A model generated the notes under the pieces. It was not told the origin of the DNA. It did no database searches and saw only the letters and a list, made by a program, of their open reading frames with translations. Below, piece by piece: positions 9,033 through 19,035 of a DNA stretch of 64,000 nt; position 1 is the stretch's first letter; every line of letters begins with the position of its first letter. The translations under genes were made by a program, and so were the position numbers. Source of the stretch: Arenibacter sp. ARW7G5Y1. Its GTDB lineage: Bacteria > Bacteroidota > Bacteroidia > Flavobacteriales > Flavobacteriaceae. Location: assembly GCF_003201775.1 (NCBI RefSeq), contig NZ_QJJZ01000001.1:753233-817232 (forward strand), in the 5' to 3' direction.

Positions 9033-9449
9033 CTATATTTTCCCCTCTGCTTCCAGAGTATCCACTATGGCAGAGAGTTGTTCCGGGGTAATGGGCTTAA
9101 TTATGTAATCGGATATCTCGCTAATTTGGTTTGCTTGGGCCAAATCCACTGGGTCTACCGAAGAACTGACCATGTAAATGGTAACTTCCTTTCCTACCCT
9201 AGGTTTGATCTTTACGTATTCTTCCATGAACTGAAAACCATCCAATATGGGCATGTTGATGTCCAGAAAAATAACGTCAGGCAATTTCTGGTTGTTTCCA
9301 ACATTATCGATCATAAATTCCAAAGCTTCTTCACCATTGGAAAACATCAATATTTTTCTAGCTAGTTTATGGGTTTTAATGGTTCTTGTAATGGTATATT
9401 TATAGATGTCATCATCATCTATAAGGCAAATAATGAACGGTTTCGTCAT
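9033..9449 (-). CDS. Stand-alone response-regulator receiver protein
   Basis: A 138-residue CheY-like protein consisting of one receiver domain and nothing else. The acidic pocket D11-D13, the phospho-acceptor D63 in FLDINMP, the switch serine near S95-S97 and the conserved K118 (IIKP) are all present. The start lies only 4 bp after the stop of the histidine kinase upstream, so the two are almost certainly co-transcribed and paired. With no output domain it must act through a protein partner or a phosphorelay. Confidence 0.92.
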   Translation of the reverse strand: MTKPFIICLIDDDDIYKYTITRTIKTHKLARKILMFSNGEEALEFMIDNVGNNQKLPDVIFLDINMPILDGFQFMEEYVKIKPRVGKEVTIYMVSSSVDPVDLAQANQISEISDYIIKPITPEQLSAIVDTLEAEGKI

Positions 9450-9453
9450 AATA

Positions 9454-12246
9454 TTAAAATTTAATTGTAAATGTTGTTCCTTTTCCTACTTCACTTTCCG
9501 CGGTAATGGTACCGCCCATTGTTTCAATGTGGTTCTTTGTAAGGAAGAGCCCAATACCTCTGGCATCCTTGTGTTGGTGAAATGTTTTATGAAGGCCGAA
9601 TAATCTATTGCCATGCCTTTTAAGGTCTATGCCCAAACCGTTATCCTTTACTGTCATAAACAATCTTTTGTTTTTTGTTTTTGTCCAGATTTCAATTTCG
9701 GGCACTCTTTTCGGGTCCTTGTATTTTATGGCATTGGTTAGCAGGTTAAGGAAGATGCTTTCCATATAATTGCGATTATATATAATCTGATTGGCTTTGG
9801 AGAAATCTGCTTTGATTATTGCGCCTGTTTCCATGATCTGGGCACTGATTATCTCTTGCGTCTTTTTGAGAACTTCATCAAATTTAATGTTCTCTTTTTC
9901 CTTTTTGGCTTCATCCCTAATTTTTAATGCCTCCACCAAACTATCCAACGTAGAAGTAAGATGATGGATTACAACCTCGAATTTTTCAAATAGCAATTCT
10001 CTATCTTCATCACTTTCGGACGTTTTGTAAAAATGTAATAGTGCGTTAAGATTGCCTACTGGAGAACGCAGGTTGTGGGAAGTGATATGTGCAAAACTAG
10101 CCAATTGTGTATTTTGGGCAGTTAGTTTTTCGGCAAGAATTTCCAGTCTTCCCTTGGCCTCTGCCAGTTTACGTTGGCTTTCAATACGTTCACTAATATC
10201 GATCGCTATCCCCAAGAATCCCGTTACTTCGCCATCTTTTGCGCTTCCTAATGCCGCTACATTTAAGAGTACGGTTACAGTTGAGCCGTCTTTACGTATA
10301 TAGGTCCATTCCCGGGTTTCATTGTTCTCTTGGTTGGCCAATTCCACAAATACATCAAATCCCGTTATATTACGTCCCAAATTTGAAGATAGCTCCTCGC
10401 CGCGCTGTATCACTTCTTGTTCGAGATGAATGGCTGATGGCGTTTTTTTTCCGATCATTTCCTCGGCGGAATATTGCAACATTTCCTCAGCACCCCTATT
10501 GAAATGACTAATAACACCATCGATATGGGTTCCAATAATTGAAATTGACCCTGTGTTGAATATAGCCTTCAACTCTTCATTGGCCCTAGCTAAAGTATTC
10601 TCCGTTGTCTTTATTTTGTTAATATCTTGAAAAACACCATAGAGCCTTTTGCATTTTCCATCAACAAATTCGGTTTGGCCTATGGCACGTGCCCATATGG
10701 TATTTCCCTTCCCGGTTACAAGTTCCAATTCCAGGTCATAGGGCGTACCTTTTTCCATTGCTTCTGCAACTACCTTCTGTATTTTATTCCGGCTATCACC
10801 GGCTTTGAAAAAATTGATTCCAGTGGTCATATCGGGAATGTAGTCTGCTGGCACTTCATGAATTTCTCTGGTAATCCTGCTCCAAACAATTGTCCCTGAT
10901 TGTATGTCAATTTCCCATGTACCTATTCGTGCCACCTCATTGGCCTTGTCCAGTATTTCCTCGGTCCTAAGTTTCTCTTGATCCTTTTGTTTGGCCTCCT
11001 GTTGAAGTTTTAGTTGTAGGGTAATATCCCTGATGGCGGCAGAAACCCATATTTCACCTTCCATTTTTACAGGGTTTAAGGATACTTCCACAGGTATTTC
11101 CTGTCCTCCTTTTTTTAAAGCAAACAGTTGCTTGCCAGCACCCATAGTTCTTGCTTTAGGAGCATCGGTAAAATGCTTTCGATGACTTATGTGGCCCATT
11201 TTAAAGCGTCCCGGTAGTAGTATTTCAATGGGTTGACCAATTAATTCCTCTTTTTTGTAGTTAAAAACATTTTCGGTCTGCTCATTGATTACCTGTATTT
11301 TTCCATTTTCACTCACAATGACAATGGGGTCCGGGGTTGCATTCAAAAACGAACTTACCTTCATAAGGCTTCCCTCTGCCTCCGATCTTTTCTGTGCTAT
11401 TCGATTAAGAATCCCTGAAGTTCTCCAGATTAAAAACAGGCTGCTTAGCAAAAATGAAATTGCAAATAACAGGATTCCAAACTCTACCGATATTAAATTA
11501 AAACGATGGGTCAGTATTCTGAGAAAGCCCAATGCCAGTATCATAATCGTTAATTGGAAATAAAGGATCCTAGCCATTTTGTTGCCTATTTTACTTCCAG
11601 TAAATAAACTGGTTATTCCCAATGACGGATTAAGTAGGGACGCGGCAATCGATATAATAAAAAAGGCCAAAGAAGTATGGAGGGCCATGGATGTTAGAAA
11701 TGAAAGTTTGTAGGAGGTAGGAACATTGAATAGGTATCCCAAAATGGCGATGAACGATAAAATAGTAACCAGATTCAATAAAGCCTGGACAATAAAGCGG
11801 AGGCTTCTATTCGGGTTATTTATAAATACCAAAGAGAAACCCATCATAGAGAAACAAATGGCCGATAATGGAGACATTCTCCCTGGAACGGGATTGTTGG
11901 CAGCCGCAGCGTCCAGATCGGTTATAAAAAGTTGATCTAATCCAATGTGGATATAGTATGTTCCTTGAAGTAATGTTAATCCCCCAATTGCAAAAACAGC
12001 AAATGCCAATAACTTTGAAAAGTGTTGCCGATTTTCATATTTTATTTCAGTTACTAGATATAGCGAAGCCCCGGATAAAGCAATTCCAAGTGCGGTATTG
12101 AATTTCATTGTAACATAGCCCGGAAGTACACTCTTTAAAAAAGATATATCCAAGAACCATCCTATCATTACTAATATTCCTAAGCTAATAGCAATAACAC
12201 TGATCTGGTGGATGAAATTTTTAAATTTCCTAGGAGTATTGTCCAT
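9454..12246 (-). CDS. Membrane PAS-repeat sensor histidine kinase
   Basis: A 930-residue inner-membrane kinase. Roughly the first 290 residues form about eight membrane helices. At least three PAS/PAC modules follow (near 300-420, 440-560 and 565-690). The dimerisation helix carries the phospho-histidine H724 in the motif SHNLRSP, an H-box variant common in bacteriophytochrome-like kinases. The ATPase domain has NLLTNAIKY (N box), KDNGLGID (G1) and a GIGLFLTK G2 box. The signal is unknown; PAS domains suggest a cytosolic redox, light or small-molecule cue. It is followed at once by its receiver protein. Confidence 0.92.
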   Translation of the reverse strand: MDNTPRKFKNFIHQISVIAISLGILVMIGWFLDISFLKSVLPGYVTMKFNTALGIALSGASLYLVTEIKYENRQHFSKLLAFAVFAIGGLTLLQGTYYIHIGLDQLFITDLDAAAANNPVPGRMSPLSAICFSMMGFSLVFINNPNRSLRFIVQALLNLVTILSFIAILGYLFNVPTSYKLSFLTSMALHTSLAFFIISIAASLLNPSLGITSLFTGSKIGNKMARILYFQLTIMILALGFLRILTHRFNLISVEFGILLFAISFLLSSLFLIWRTSGILNRIAQKRSEAEGSLMKVSSFLNATPDPIVIVSENGKIQVINEQTENVFNYKKEELIGQPIEILLPGRFKMGHISHRKHFTDAPKARTMGAGKQLFALKKGGQEIPVEVSLNPVKMEGEIWVSAAIRDITLQLKLQQEAKQKDQEKLRTEEILDKANEVARIGTWEIDIQSGTIVWSRITREIHEVPADYIPDMTTGINFFKAGDSRNKIQKVVAEAMEKGTPYDLELELVTGKGNTIWARAIGQTEFVDGKCKRLYGVFQDINKIKTTENTLARANEELKAIFNTGSISIIGTHIDGVISHFNRGAEEMLQYSAEEMIGKKTPSAIHLEQEVIQRGEELSSNLGRNITGFDVFVELANQENNETREWTYIRKDGSTVTVLLNVAALGSAKDGEVTGFLGIAIDISERIESQRKLAEAKGRLEILAEKLTAQNTQLASFAHITSHNLRSPVGNLNALLHFYKTSESDEDRELLFEKFEVVIHHLTSTLDSLVEALKIRDEAKKEKENIKFDEVLKKTQEIISAQIMETGAIIKADFSKANQIIYNRNYMESIFLNLLTNAIKYKDPKRVPEIEIWTKTKNKRLFMTVKDNGLGIDLKRHGNRLFGLHKTFHQHKDARGIGLFLTKNHIETMGGTITAESEVGKGTTFTIKF

Positions 12247-12898
12247 TTAAATGTTTTCGATGGTTAGTGGCACTGAAATTACCATATGAGTTTTAATAAG
12301 GTAAAATATCATGCCCTTTTCAACCGTCCTAGGAATCGGATTAGGTAGAACATGTCGTCCCTTATCCAGCATGGAAGAAGTGGTTGGAAAAAGTCACAAT
12401 CCCCTCCTTTATTATATTGGTATTATATATAATTGATAAACTAAATTCTAAGGTTGGGGTTACAGGAATCAAATCTTAACCAACCCTTCAGGTCTCTTAA
12501 AGATACGTAATTTTTTGATATACAGATGTTTCAAATAAAGGGTTTCTAAGAAATTTACTTAAATGTTGTTCTTGCTTTCATTCAAAATGCAAAAAAAATT
12601 GTTACATTGAAATTTGGAATTACTTGGCCATAATTTTTTCTGGCCGGATTTTTAATCTAAGGATTTCCTGATGATAATGAATTAATTGGAAATCATGCCT
12701 TTGTCTTTTTCATGTCTATATTGTAGGTAATTAATCCATGGCGGGTTTTAAATTGCCTAGGGAGAACCAGAGTAAAGATTAAATGCTTAGTAGCTTCTGC
12801 CATTCTAGTTTAGAACAAAGGAAATATAAACGGAGGTCCCTATTACGGTTAGGGAATAAAAAAATAACATATAATAAACTATACATTAATTACCAATT
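12247..12898. other. 652-bp intergenic region, no gene recognised
   Basis: This lies between the divergent kinase and ThuA genes. It is AT-rich and no open frame shows family features. No exact TAnnTTTG box, tRNA-like fold or clear repeat was found by eye. A regulatory RNA cannot be excluded. Confidence 0.4.
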
Positions 12899-13747
12899 AT
12901 GAAAAGTAAAAGAATCCAAACTGTTGCTACCATTATTTTATCCCTAATGTTTTTATCAACCTTTAGTTTAATTGCGCAGGAGCATCTTGATGTTGACCAC
13001 CAAAAGAAAATGTACGAGCGAAATGCCATGGGAGACGGAACAGCATTGAAGGTTTTACTTTTTTCCGGTACTGGTTGGTTCAGGCATCCTGATATCCCCA
13101 TTGTAAATGGATGGATCGTACGGCTAGGTGCCGAAAACAACATGCAGATAGATGTAAGTGAAACTGGAAGTGATATATCCAAGGAAAAACTGGGTTATTA
13201 CGACGTGTTGCTGTTCAACAATGCCAATGTTCTGGATAAGGTTCTTAACCAAGACCAACGCAATGTCATTGAAGAATGGTATAGGGCTGGGGGTGCAATT
13301 GTTGGCTTACATGCATTGTTGGTGCACCAGGAAAACTGGCCATGGTTGATGGAATTGGGAGGATGTGATTTCAATAGTGATTCCGAATTTCTCAAAGCCA
13401 AAGTGGTGGTTGATCCTGCCGCTATGGATCATCCTGCGGTTAAGGGAATGGGTAAGGAGTTTTGGTACGAGGCGGATTGGACCAACCACACCAAGGTTGT
13501 TACCGGTTTGCCAGGTGTACAGGTTTTACTTAGGGTAGACGAATCCACATACGAACCGGTTAGGGAGTATTTCAAGACCAGGGGAGGTGTAGCTATGGGA
13601 AAAGATCATCCAATAGCCTGGACCAGGGAATGGGACGGAGGTAGATTTTTCTATACAGAGTTGGGGCATGACATCCGTTCATTGAATACGGATTTTGGGC
13701 GACAACATCTTATAGAAGCAATAAAATGGGTAGTTAACAAAGAGTGA
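12899..13747 (+). CDS. Secreted ThuA-domain (trehalose-utilisation-like) protein
   Basis: A 282-residue protein with a Sec signal peptide (to about residue 25). The rest is one ThuA domain with a class I glutamine-amidotransferase-like fold: LKVLLFSGTGWFRHP at the first strand, YYDVLLFNNAN, a GGAIVGLHAL turn, and the conserved C-terminal WTREWDGGRFFYTELGHD. ThuA proteins often accompany sugar-oxidation or glycan-degradation genes; the biochemical role is not settled. The stop is followed with no gap by an open frame that is the tail of an unrelated gene. Confidence 0.85.
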   Translation: MKSKRIQTVATIILSLMFLSTFSLIAQEHLDVDHQKKMYERNAMGDGTALKVLLFSGTGWFRHPDIPIVNGWIVRLGAENNMQIDVSETGSDISKEKLGYYDVLLFNNANVLDKVLNQDQRNVIEEWYRAGGAIVGLHALLVHQENWPWLMELGGCDFNSDSEFLKAKVVVDPAAMDHPAVKGMGKEFWYEADWTNHTKVVTGLPGVQVLLRVDESTYEPVREYFKTRGGVAMGKDHPIAWTREWDGGRFFYTELGHDIRSLNTDFGRQHLIEAIKWVVNKE

Positions 13748-14026
13748 CAATGCCGTTCTAATTTTATCGAGGTAGCCAATCAACTGTCCAATATTGATAA
13801 TCTTAACAGAAGTTATGAATTAAAAGTAGGGCAGGTACAGGCACTTACGGAGACTATCGATATTTCCATTAAACTTTTTCAGTCGGCCAGGGCAGACTAT
13901 ATGGAGGTACTTTTGACCCAGCGGGATGCCCTCGAATCCAGTGAGGAACTTGTAGAGACCAAAAAGGACCAAATGTTGGCCAAGGTGGGTATCTATAGGG
14001 CCTTGGGAGGAGACTGGGATAGATAA
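13748..14026 (+). pseudogene. 3' remnant of a TolC/CusC-family outer-membrane efflux gene
   Basis: Reading on in the ThuA frame directly after its stop gives about 92 codons that end at a TAA at 14024-14026. They read like the C-terminal helix pair of an RND-type outer-membrane factor: FIEVANQLSNI, SARADYMEVLLTQRDALESS and a final IYRALGGDW. There is no start codon, signal peptide or the first roughly 370 residues of the family. An upstream copy was probably lost by deletion or displaced when ThuA arrived. The tail keeps its likely terminator at 14061-14100. Confidence 0.8.
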
Positions 14027-14060
14027 AGCTTATACAAGGTTTGATAATAACTTTAAAGGG

Positions 14061-14100
14061 AAGCCATTTTACATTCGTGTAGAATGGCTTTTCCTATTTT
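14061..14100 (+). terminator. Likely rho-independent terminator of the TolC remnant
   Basis: AAGCCATT (14061-14068) pairs with AATGGCTT (14083-14090) around a 14-nt loop, followed by TTCCTATTTT. It sits 34 bp after the remnant's stop codon. Confidence 0.55.
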
Positions 14101-14228
14101 AAGGCTGATAAGACTTTTGGATTAAGTCCAAAATGAAGTGCCAACTCAAATTTATTTGAGGATTATCCATAAACCTTATATATTTATTGTTCCCTATATT
14201 AGTAGCCTTATTAAAACCATCCAATTAT

Positions 14229-15839
14229 ATGAAAGTTTTATCTCTATTTTTCCTTGGCACCTTGTGTTTTTTATCAATGAACAGTTGTGCTGAGAAAGAA
14301 GGGAAGAAACCCCAAAAGCCCAACTTCTTATTTATTATGTCCGATGATCACGCCTATCAGGCCATTAGTGCCTATAGTGATCATTTGATTCAAACCCCAA
14401 ATATAGATCGGTTGGCCAAGGAGGGCATGTTGTTCAGAAACGCTAGTGTTACCAACTCTATCTGTGCGCCATCAAGGGCCACAATACTCACCGGGAAACA
14501 TACCCATATTAATGGGAAAATAGACAATCACAATCCCTTCGATACTACACAGGTTACCTTTCCACAGATATTTCAGAAGGCGGGTTACCAAACGGCTATG
14601 TTCGGGAAACTGCATTTTGGAAATAATCCCAAGGGCGTGGACGATTTTATGATTCTCCCCGGGCAGGGACATTATATTAATCCGGATTTTATTACCCCAA
14701 AGGGCGATACTACGGTAACCGGGTATGTAACTGATATCATTACGGACATGAGTTTGGAATGGTTGGATAAGAAACGGGATCCCAACAAGCCGTTTTTTTT
14801 AATGTATTTGCACAAAGCACCACATAGACCTTGGTGGCCAAGGGCGGATAAGTTTAAGGAGTATACCCAAAAAACCTTTCCTTTACCGGAAACCCTTTTT
14901 GACGATTATACGAATAGGGGCACTGCTGCCAAAACAGCAGAAATGAATTTGTTATACCATATGCAGTATAGTCATGATAGCAAGATTTGGCCCGAAACTT
15001 TAGAGGCCATGGGAGGAGTAGAGCCATTTGTGGAAGGTTCCCAGGCCGATGTTTATAACGAATTCAATCGAGGAAACGAGGAGCAAAGGCAAGAATATAA
15101 GCCTATTATAGATGCCATTAATCAGGATTTTAAGGAAAAGTGGCCTACGTTTACGGATAAGGAAAAAATGATCTGGAAATACCAAAGGTATATGCAGGAT
15201 TATTTGGGAAGTATTTCCTCCGTGGATGACAATGTTGGGAGGGTATTGGATTATCTGGATGACAATGGTCTGGCCGAAAATACGATAGTGGTCTATACCT
15301 CGGATCAAGGGTTTTATTTAGGGGAGCACGGTTGGTTCGACAAGCGTTTTATTTATGATGAATCTTTTAAAACACCCTTGTTGATTCGCTGGCCCAATGA
15401 AATTAAGCCAGGAACCACTGAGGAGGAAATGGTACAAAACCTTGATTTTGCCCAGACTTTTTTGGAAGCGGCACAAATTGAAGCACCAACTGATATGCAA
15501 GGGGAAAGCCTTTTACCGTTGCTAAAAGGGAAATCGGCCCAATGGAATCGAGAAGCTGTTTATTACCATTATTATGAATACCCAAGTGTACATATGGTTA
15601 AACGTCACTACGGCATTGTGACCAAGGAGTATAAACTGGCCCATTTTTATTATGATGTGGACGAATGGGAGTTATATGATCGTAAAAAAGACCCCAAGGA
15701 ATTAAACAATGTTTATGATGACCCGGCCTATGCGGAAATAGTGCAGGAGCTAAAGGAAAAACTGGCCCAGCTTAGGGTAAAATATAAGGATTCCAAGGAG
15801 TTGGATGATAAATATATTGAACAGTCCAAAAAATATTAA
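14229..15839 (+). CDS. Sulfatase lipoprotein (S1 family, possibly N-acetylglucosamine-6-sulfatase-like)
   Basis: A 536-residue product from the ATG at 14229; the frame is open 14 codons earlier, but the lipoprotein signal begins here and the lipidated cysteine is C20 (FLSMNSC). Metal-binding MSDDHAYQAIS and the active-site CAPSR with formylglycine precursor C79 are canonical, and the second metal-site motif YTSDQGFYLGEHG lies near residue 370. This pattern is common in 6-O-sulfatases acting on hexosamines, but the subfamily is not proven. It would act on the cell surface. It is the first gene after the TolC remnant and faces the molybdenum hydroxylase genes. Confidence 0.9.
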   Translation: MKVLSLFFLGTLCFLSMNSCAEKEGKKPQKPNFLFIMSDDHAYQAISAYSDHLIQTPNIDRLAKEGMLFRNASVTNSICAPSRATILTGKHTHINGKIDNHNPFDTTQVTFPQIFQKAGYQTAMFGKLHFGNNPKGVDDFMILPGQGHYINPDFITPKGDTTVTGYVTDIITDMSLEWLDKKRDPNKPFFLMYLHKAPHRPWWPRADKFKEYTQKTFPLPETLFDDYTNRGTAAKTAEMNLLYHMQYSHDSKIWPETLEAMGGVEPFVEGSQADVYNEFNRGNEEQRQEYKPIIDAINQDFKEKWPTFTDKEKMIWKYQRYMQDYLGSISSVDDNVGRVLDYLDDNGLAENTIVVYTSDQGFYLGEHGWFDKRFIYDESFKTPLLIRWPNEIKPGTTEEEMVQNLDFAQTFLEAAQIEAPTDMQGESLLPLLKGKSAQWNREAVYYHYYEYPSVHMVKRHYGIVTKEYKLAHFYYDVDEWELYDRKKDPKELNNVYDDPAYAEIVQELKEKLAQLRVKYKDSKELDDKYIEQSKKY

Positions 15840-16105
15840 AGTATTTTTTGTTGGATTCTTATATAGCAGTATTGGGTAATCGATTTGGCATTGGTTCTAC
15901 TATGTCCCTTTTCCAAGGGAAGGGGCCTATTATCAGCTTTTATTAATTTGATAGTTCCGAGCCGATACTATGTTTTGGTTGCGCCACCTGTGTGATTTAG
16001 CTCATGACATACCTATTTTAGGGGTATTCGTGAACCTTCGGTTTCTCCCTGCCGGTCTAAATGACCTATGCTATTATAATCAGTTTGACTTTATGGAATA
16101 TTGGC

Positions 16106-18328
16106 CTATGTATTTAATATCTTATCTGGCGTAATCGGCAGATCGTAAACGCGTTTACCACATGCTTTATAAATGGCATTGGCAATGGCAGCTGCAGATG
16201 GCGGCATGGCGACTTCCCCAACGCCATAGGCAGTTTCCTTAGGTCTATTTATTATGGCCACTTCCACTTCGGGTATTTCCGAAAAACGTAAAATGGGGTA
16301 TTTTATCCAATCTGTACTAGTGATTTCCTTTGTATTGAAAGTTACTTGTTCCTTTAGGGTCCAGCTGGCTGCCTGGATCATACCTCCTTCAACCTGATTT
16401 GTAATTCCATCCATATTGATTACTTCGCCAACATCTACGACCGCCCACATTTTGATTAACTCAATATGGCCATTTACTTTATTAACGGCAACCTTGGCGG
16501 AAACGGCAATATAGGCGTCCGAATTTTTATAGCGCATAAAGGCATATCCAATCCCCTCACCATCCAATGTATTTTGTGAGTTGGTCAAAGCTTTAACCTT
16601 TTGGATTACCGCTATGGCCCTTTCGTCTTCCAAGTGGTTTAATCGAAAATGTAAGGGGTCTTGTCCCGCCTTTTCGGCCAAGGCATCCATAAAGGATTCA
16701 ACGGCAAAGATATTGGTGAAAGATCCCAAGCTACGTAATGAGGATACTCGAAAGGGTCCGTCATAGTAGTGTGCATTTAGCTTTATGTTGGGAATAGTGT
16801 AATAGGGGTCGGCATTTCTATGGCCTCCTCCCAAGTATCCTCTCGATTTCATGGTGAATGGTACTTCCAAATACCTGGCTGCCAATACCGTTCCGGCATC
16901 TTTATTGGGGCGCATACTGTGGGAGTCCGACCACACCTCGGACTTCCAAGAATTTATTCGCTGGTTTTCATCCAAGCTGGCTTCCAATTCTGTAATCAAT
17001 GCAGGGCCATAAGGGTCCCATGAATGCTCATCATGTCTGGACCATTGTACCCTAACATGGGCGTTGGGGTATTCCAAAGCCAAAATCGCTGCATCGGTGG
17101 CGGCATCATCTGCTGTGCTATGACCAAAACAGCCAGCCCCAGGAACGGCTTTAATATGTATTTTATCGGTCTCCATAGATAACATTGTTGCCAATGCCTC
17201 CCTCAAAGGATATATTCCCTGACTATGTGACCAGAGGTGTAATACTTCCCCATCAAACATGGCCAGTCCACAAGCTGGGCCTAAAGAAGCGTGTTTAAGA
17301 TAGGGTTTGGTATATCTTGCCTTGACGGTTTCCACCCCTTTAAAAGCTGCTTCCACGTTACCTTCTTTCCTTATGGTTTCAGGATTATCGGCAATCTCTT
17401 TTATATGCGTAAATAGATTTTCAGGTTTGGGAAAGGGTGTGGAAGTAGTCCATTTAGAGTGGTTCCTAAGGTATTGTTCTGCCTTTACCGCTTGGTATTC
17501 CCTTTCGGTAATAACGCCCACAAAACTACCTTTTATGACCGTTTTAATTACCCCTGCCACTTCGGCCTTTAAGCCATTCCCATCTATGGCGGTCAGTTGG
17601 GAAGTGTATCCTGGAGGTCTAACCACCCTTGCGTGTACCATGCCTGGGAAGCGTAGATCCTGGATGTACACAGCTGGCCCTTGGACCATGTTCAATATAT
17701 CTGTTCTGGGAACAGCCTTTCCAACATATCGATGTTCCCGGTAGTCCTTAATGGGAACTGGAAGGCTTATTTCCCGATCTATTTGTTCCCCTTCAAGGAT
17801 TTCAGCAAAAGTGTAGGATTTGTCATCCAATTTGGACTTAACAATGCCGTTGTAAAGCATTAGGTTGTCAACACTGGTGTTTAGTTTTTTACCCGTCAGG
17901 GCCAACAATTCCTGTCTGGCCGTAGCAGCTGCAAAACGAACGGACATAGCGCTGTTTTGAATAGAGGCGCTGGCACCGGTATAGCCTTCGTTTGGAGTGA
18001 TACCAGTCTCTGCTAAATGCACCTGTACCTTATCAAGCTCCATATCCAATTCTTCAGCGGCCACCTGTTGGATGGCAGTGCGTATTCCCTGTCCCAGTTC
18101 TACCTTTCCCGATAGTATCATTATACTCCCATCTTCCAATATTTTCAACCAAGCGTTTACGGTTTTGGCACGCCCTATGCTGCCAGGTAGTTTTCTATTG
18201 TAATTCACTCGGGCTGCCATTATAGGGTCTTCTGTACCTGAGCAGGACCCCAACAATGTGAATCCTACACTGATATAGCCCAAGTTTTTTATAAATTTTC
18301 GCCTAGATTGAAGTGGTATGGCAGTCAT
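16106..18328 (-). CDS. Tat-exported molybdenum hydroxylase large subunit (xanthine dehydrogenase family, IorB-like)
   Basis: A 740-residue molybdopterin-binding subunit. The N-terminus carries a twin-arginine signal (SRRKFIKN) followed by a cysteine (GSCSG), so it is exported and may be lipidated. Typical features are DGSIMILSGKVELGQGIRT near 65, PGAGCFGHSTADD in the middle and the catalytic glutamate of GVGEVAMPPS at about E705. Relatives oxidise aldehydes or N-heterocycles by hydroxylation. The upstream 2Fe-2S subunit gene ends 12 bp before this start, so they form one operon. There is no FAD subunit, in keeping with the IorAB layout, where electrons pass to cytochromes. The substrate is unknown. 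Confidence 0.88.
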   Translation of the reverse strand: MTAIPLQSRRKFIKNLGYISVGFTLLGSCSGTEDPIMAARVNYNRKLPGSIGRAKTVNAWLKILEDGSIMILSGKVELGQGIRTAIQQVAAEELDMELDKVQVHLAETGITPNEGYTGASASIQNSAMSVRFAAATARQELLALTGKKLNTSVDNLMLYNGIVKSKLDDKSYTFAEILEGEQIDREISLPVPIKDYREHRYVGKAVPRTDILNMVQGPAVYIQDLRFPGMVHARVVRPPGYTSQLTAIDGNGLKAEVAGVIKTVIKGSFVGVITEREYQAVKAEQYLRNHSKWTTSTPFPKPENLFTHIKEIADNPETIRKEGNVEAAFKGVETVKARYTKPYLKHASLGPACGLAMFDGEVLHLWSHSQGIYPLREALATMLSMETDKIHIKAVPGAGCFGHSTADDAATDAAILALEYPNAHVRVQWSRHDEHSWDPYGPALITELEASLDENQRINSWKSEVWSDSHSMRPNKDAGTVLAARYLEVPFTMKSRGYLGGGHRNADPYYTIPNIKLNAHYYDGPFRVSSLRSLGSFTNIFAVESFMDALAEKAGQDPLHFRLNHLEDERAIAVIQKVKALTNSQNTLDGEGIGYAFMRYKNSDAYIAVSAKVAVNKVNGHIELIKMWAVVDVGEVINMDGITNQVEGGMIQAASWTLKEQVTFNTKEITSTDWIKYPILRFSEIPEVEVAIINRPKETAYGVGEVAMPPSAAAIANAIYKACGKRVYDLPITPDKILNT

Positions 18329-18340
18329 GGTAGGTTGGGG

Positions 18341-18805
18341 TTAAAGGTTTTTGGCCGCAGTTTTAATGGCGCGGATAATTCTGCTATGACTGCCGCAGCG
18401 ACATAGGTTACCTTGCAGTGCATTTCTAATTTCCGCCTCATCAGGATTTGCGTTTGTATTTAAAAGGCTAACAGCGACCATTACCATGCCATTGAGGCAA
18501 TATCCACATTGGGCAGCTTGCTCGTTTACAAATGCCTGCTGCACGGTGTGTAGCTTGTTCTTTTCAGTGGCAAGACCTTCCAGGGTGGTTATTTCGGCAT
18601 CCCCAACAGATGATACAGGTAACATACAGCTAGTAGAAGCACTTCCGTTTATAAGGATGTTGCATGCTCCGCATTGGGCAAGCCCACAGCCAAATTTTGG
18701 ACCGTTTAGTTCCAAATAGTCCCTCAATACGTAGAGTAGTGGTGTGTCGGCTTTCGTTTCCACTTTTTTTAGGGAACCATTGATGTTGAGCTGGTAGGTT
18801 GGCAT
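18341..18805 (-). CDS. 2Fe-2S subunit of the molybdenum hydroxylase (IorA-like)
   Basis: A 154-residue protein with two 2Fe-2S clusters. The plant-ferredoxin-type site uses C40, C45, C48 and C60; the C-terminal four-helix site uses C100, C103, C135 and C137 (CGYCLNGM and CRCGSH). The length matches the small subunit of isoquinoline-1-oxidoreductase-type enzymes. It has no signal peptide and would be carried across the membrane in complex with the Tat-tagged large subunit encoded 12 bp downstream. Confidence 0.92.
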   Translation of the reverse strand: MPTYQLNINGSLKKVETKADTPLLYVLRDYLELNGPKFGCGLAQCGACNILINGSASTSCMLPVSSVGDAEITTLEGLATEKNKLHTVQQAFVNEQAAQCGYCLNGMVMVAVSLLNTNANPDEAEIRNALQGNLCRCGSHSRIIRAIKTAAKNL

Positions 18806-19035
18806 AGCAACGAGTTAAGCTTCTAAGATAATGAATTGCTTTTTTAAAACAAATGAACTGGAAATTATCGAAAGCAGGAATCCATAGCTTGATGGGTTTT
18901 TTGTTAGACCTTGGAAAACTTCTGCTATTACTTACTTTACTTTGTTTGTATATGGCAGCAATGTAGGTAACTAATTTGTTTCTTGCTTGAAGTGGTGGTA
19001 CCGTTCCAATATGACGGATTTTTGGACTGCAGTAT

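Noticed and set aside
15886-15930. Weak TCCCTT/AAGGGA stem after the sulfatase at 14229
   Set aside because: Only six pairs and no T-run; not convincing as a terminator.
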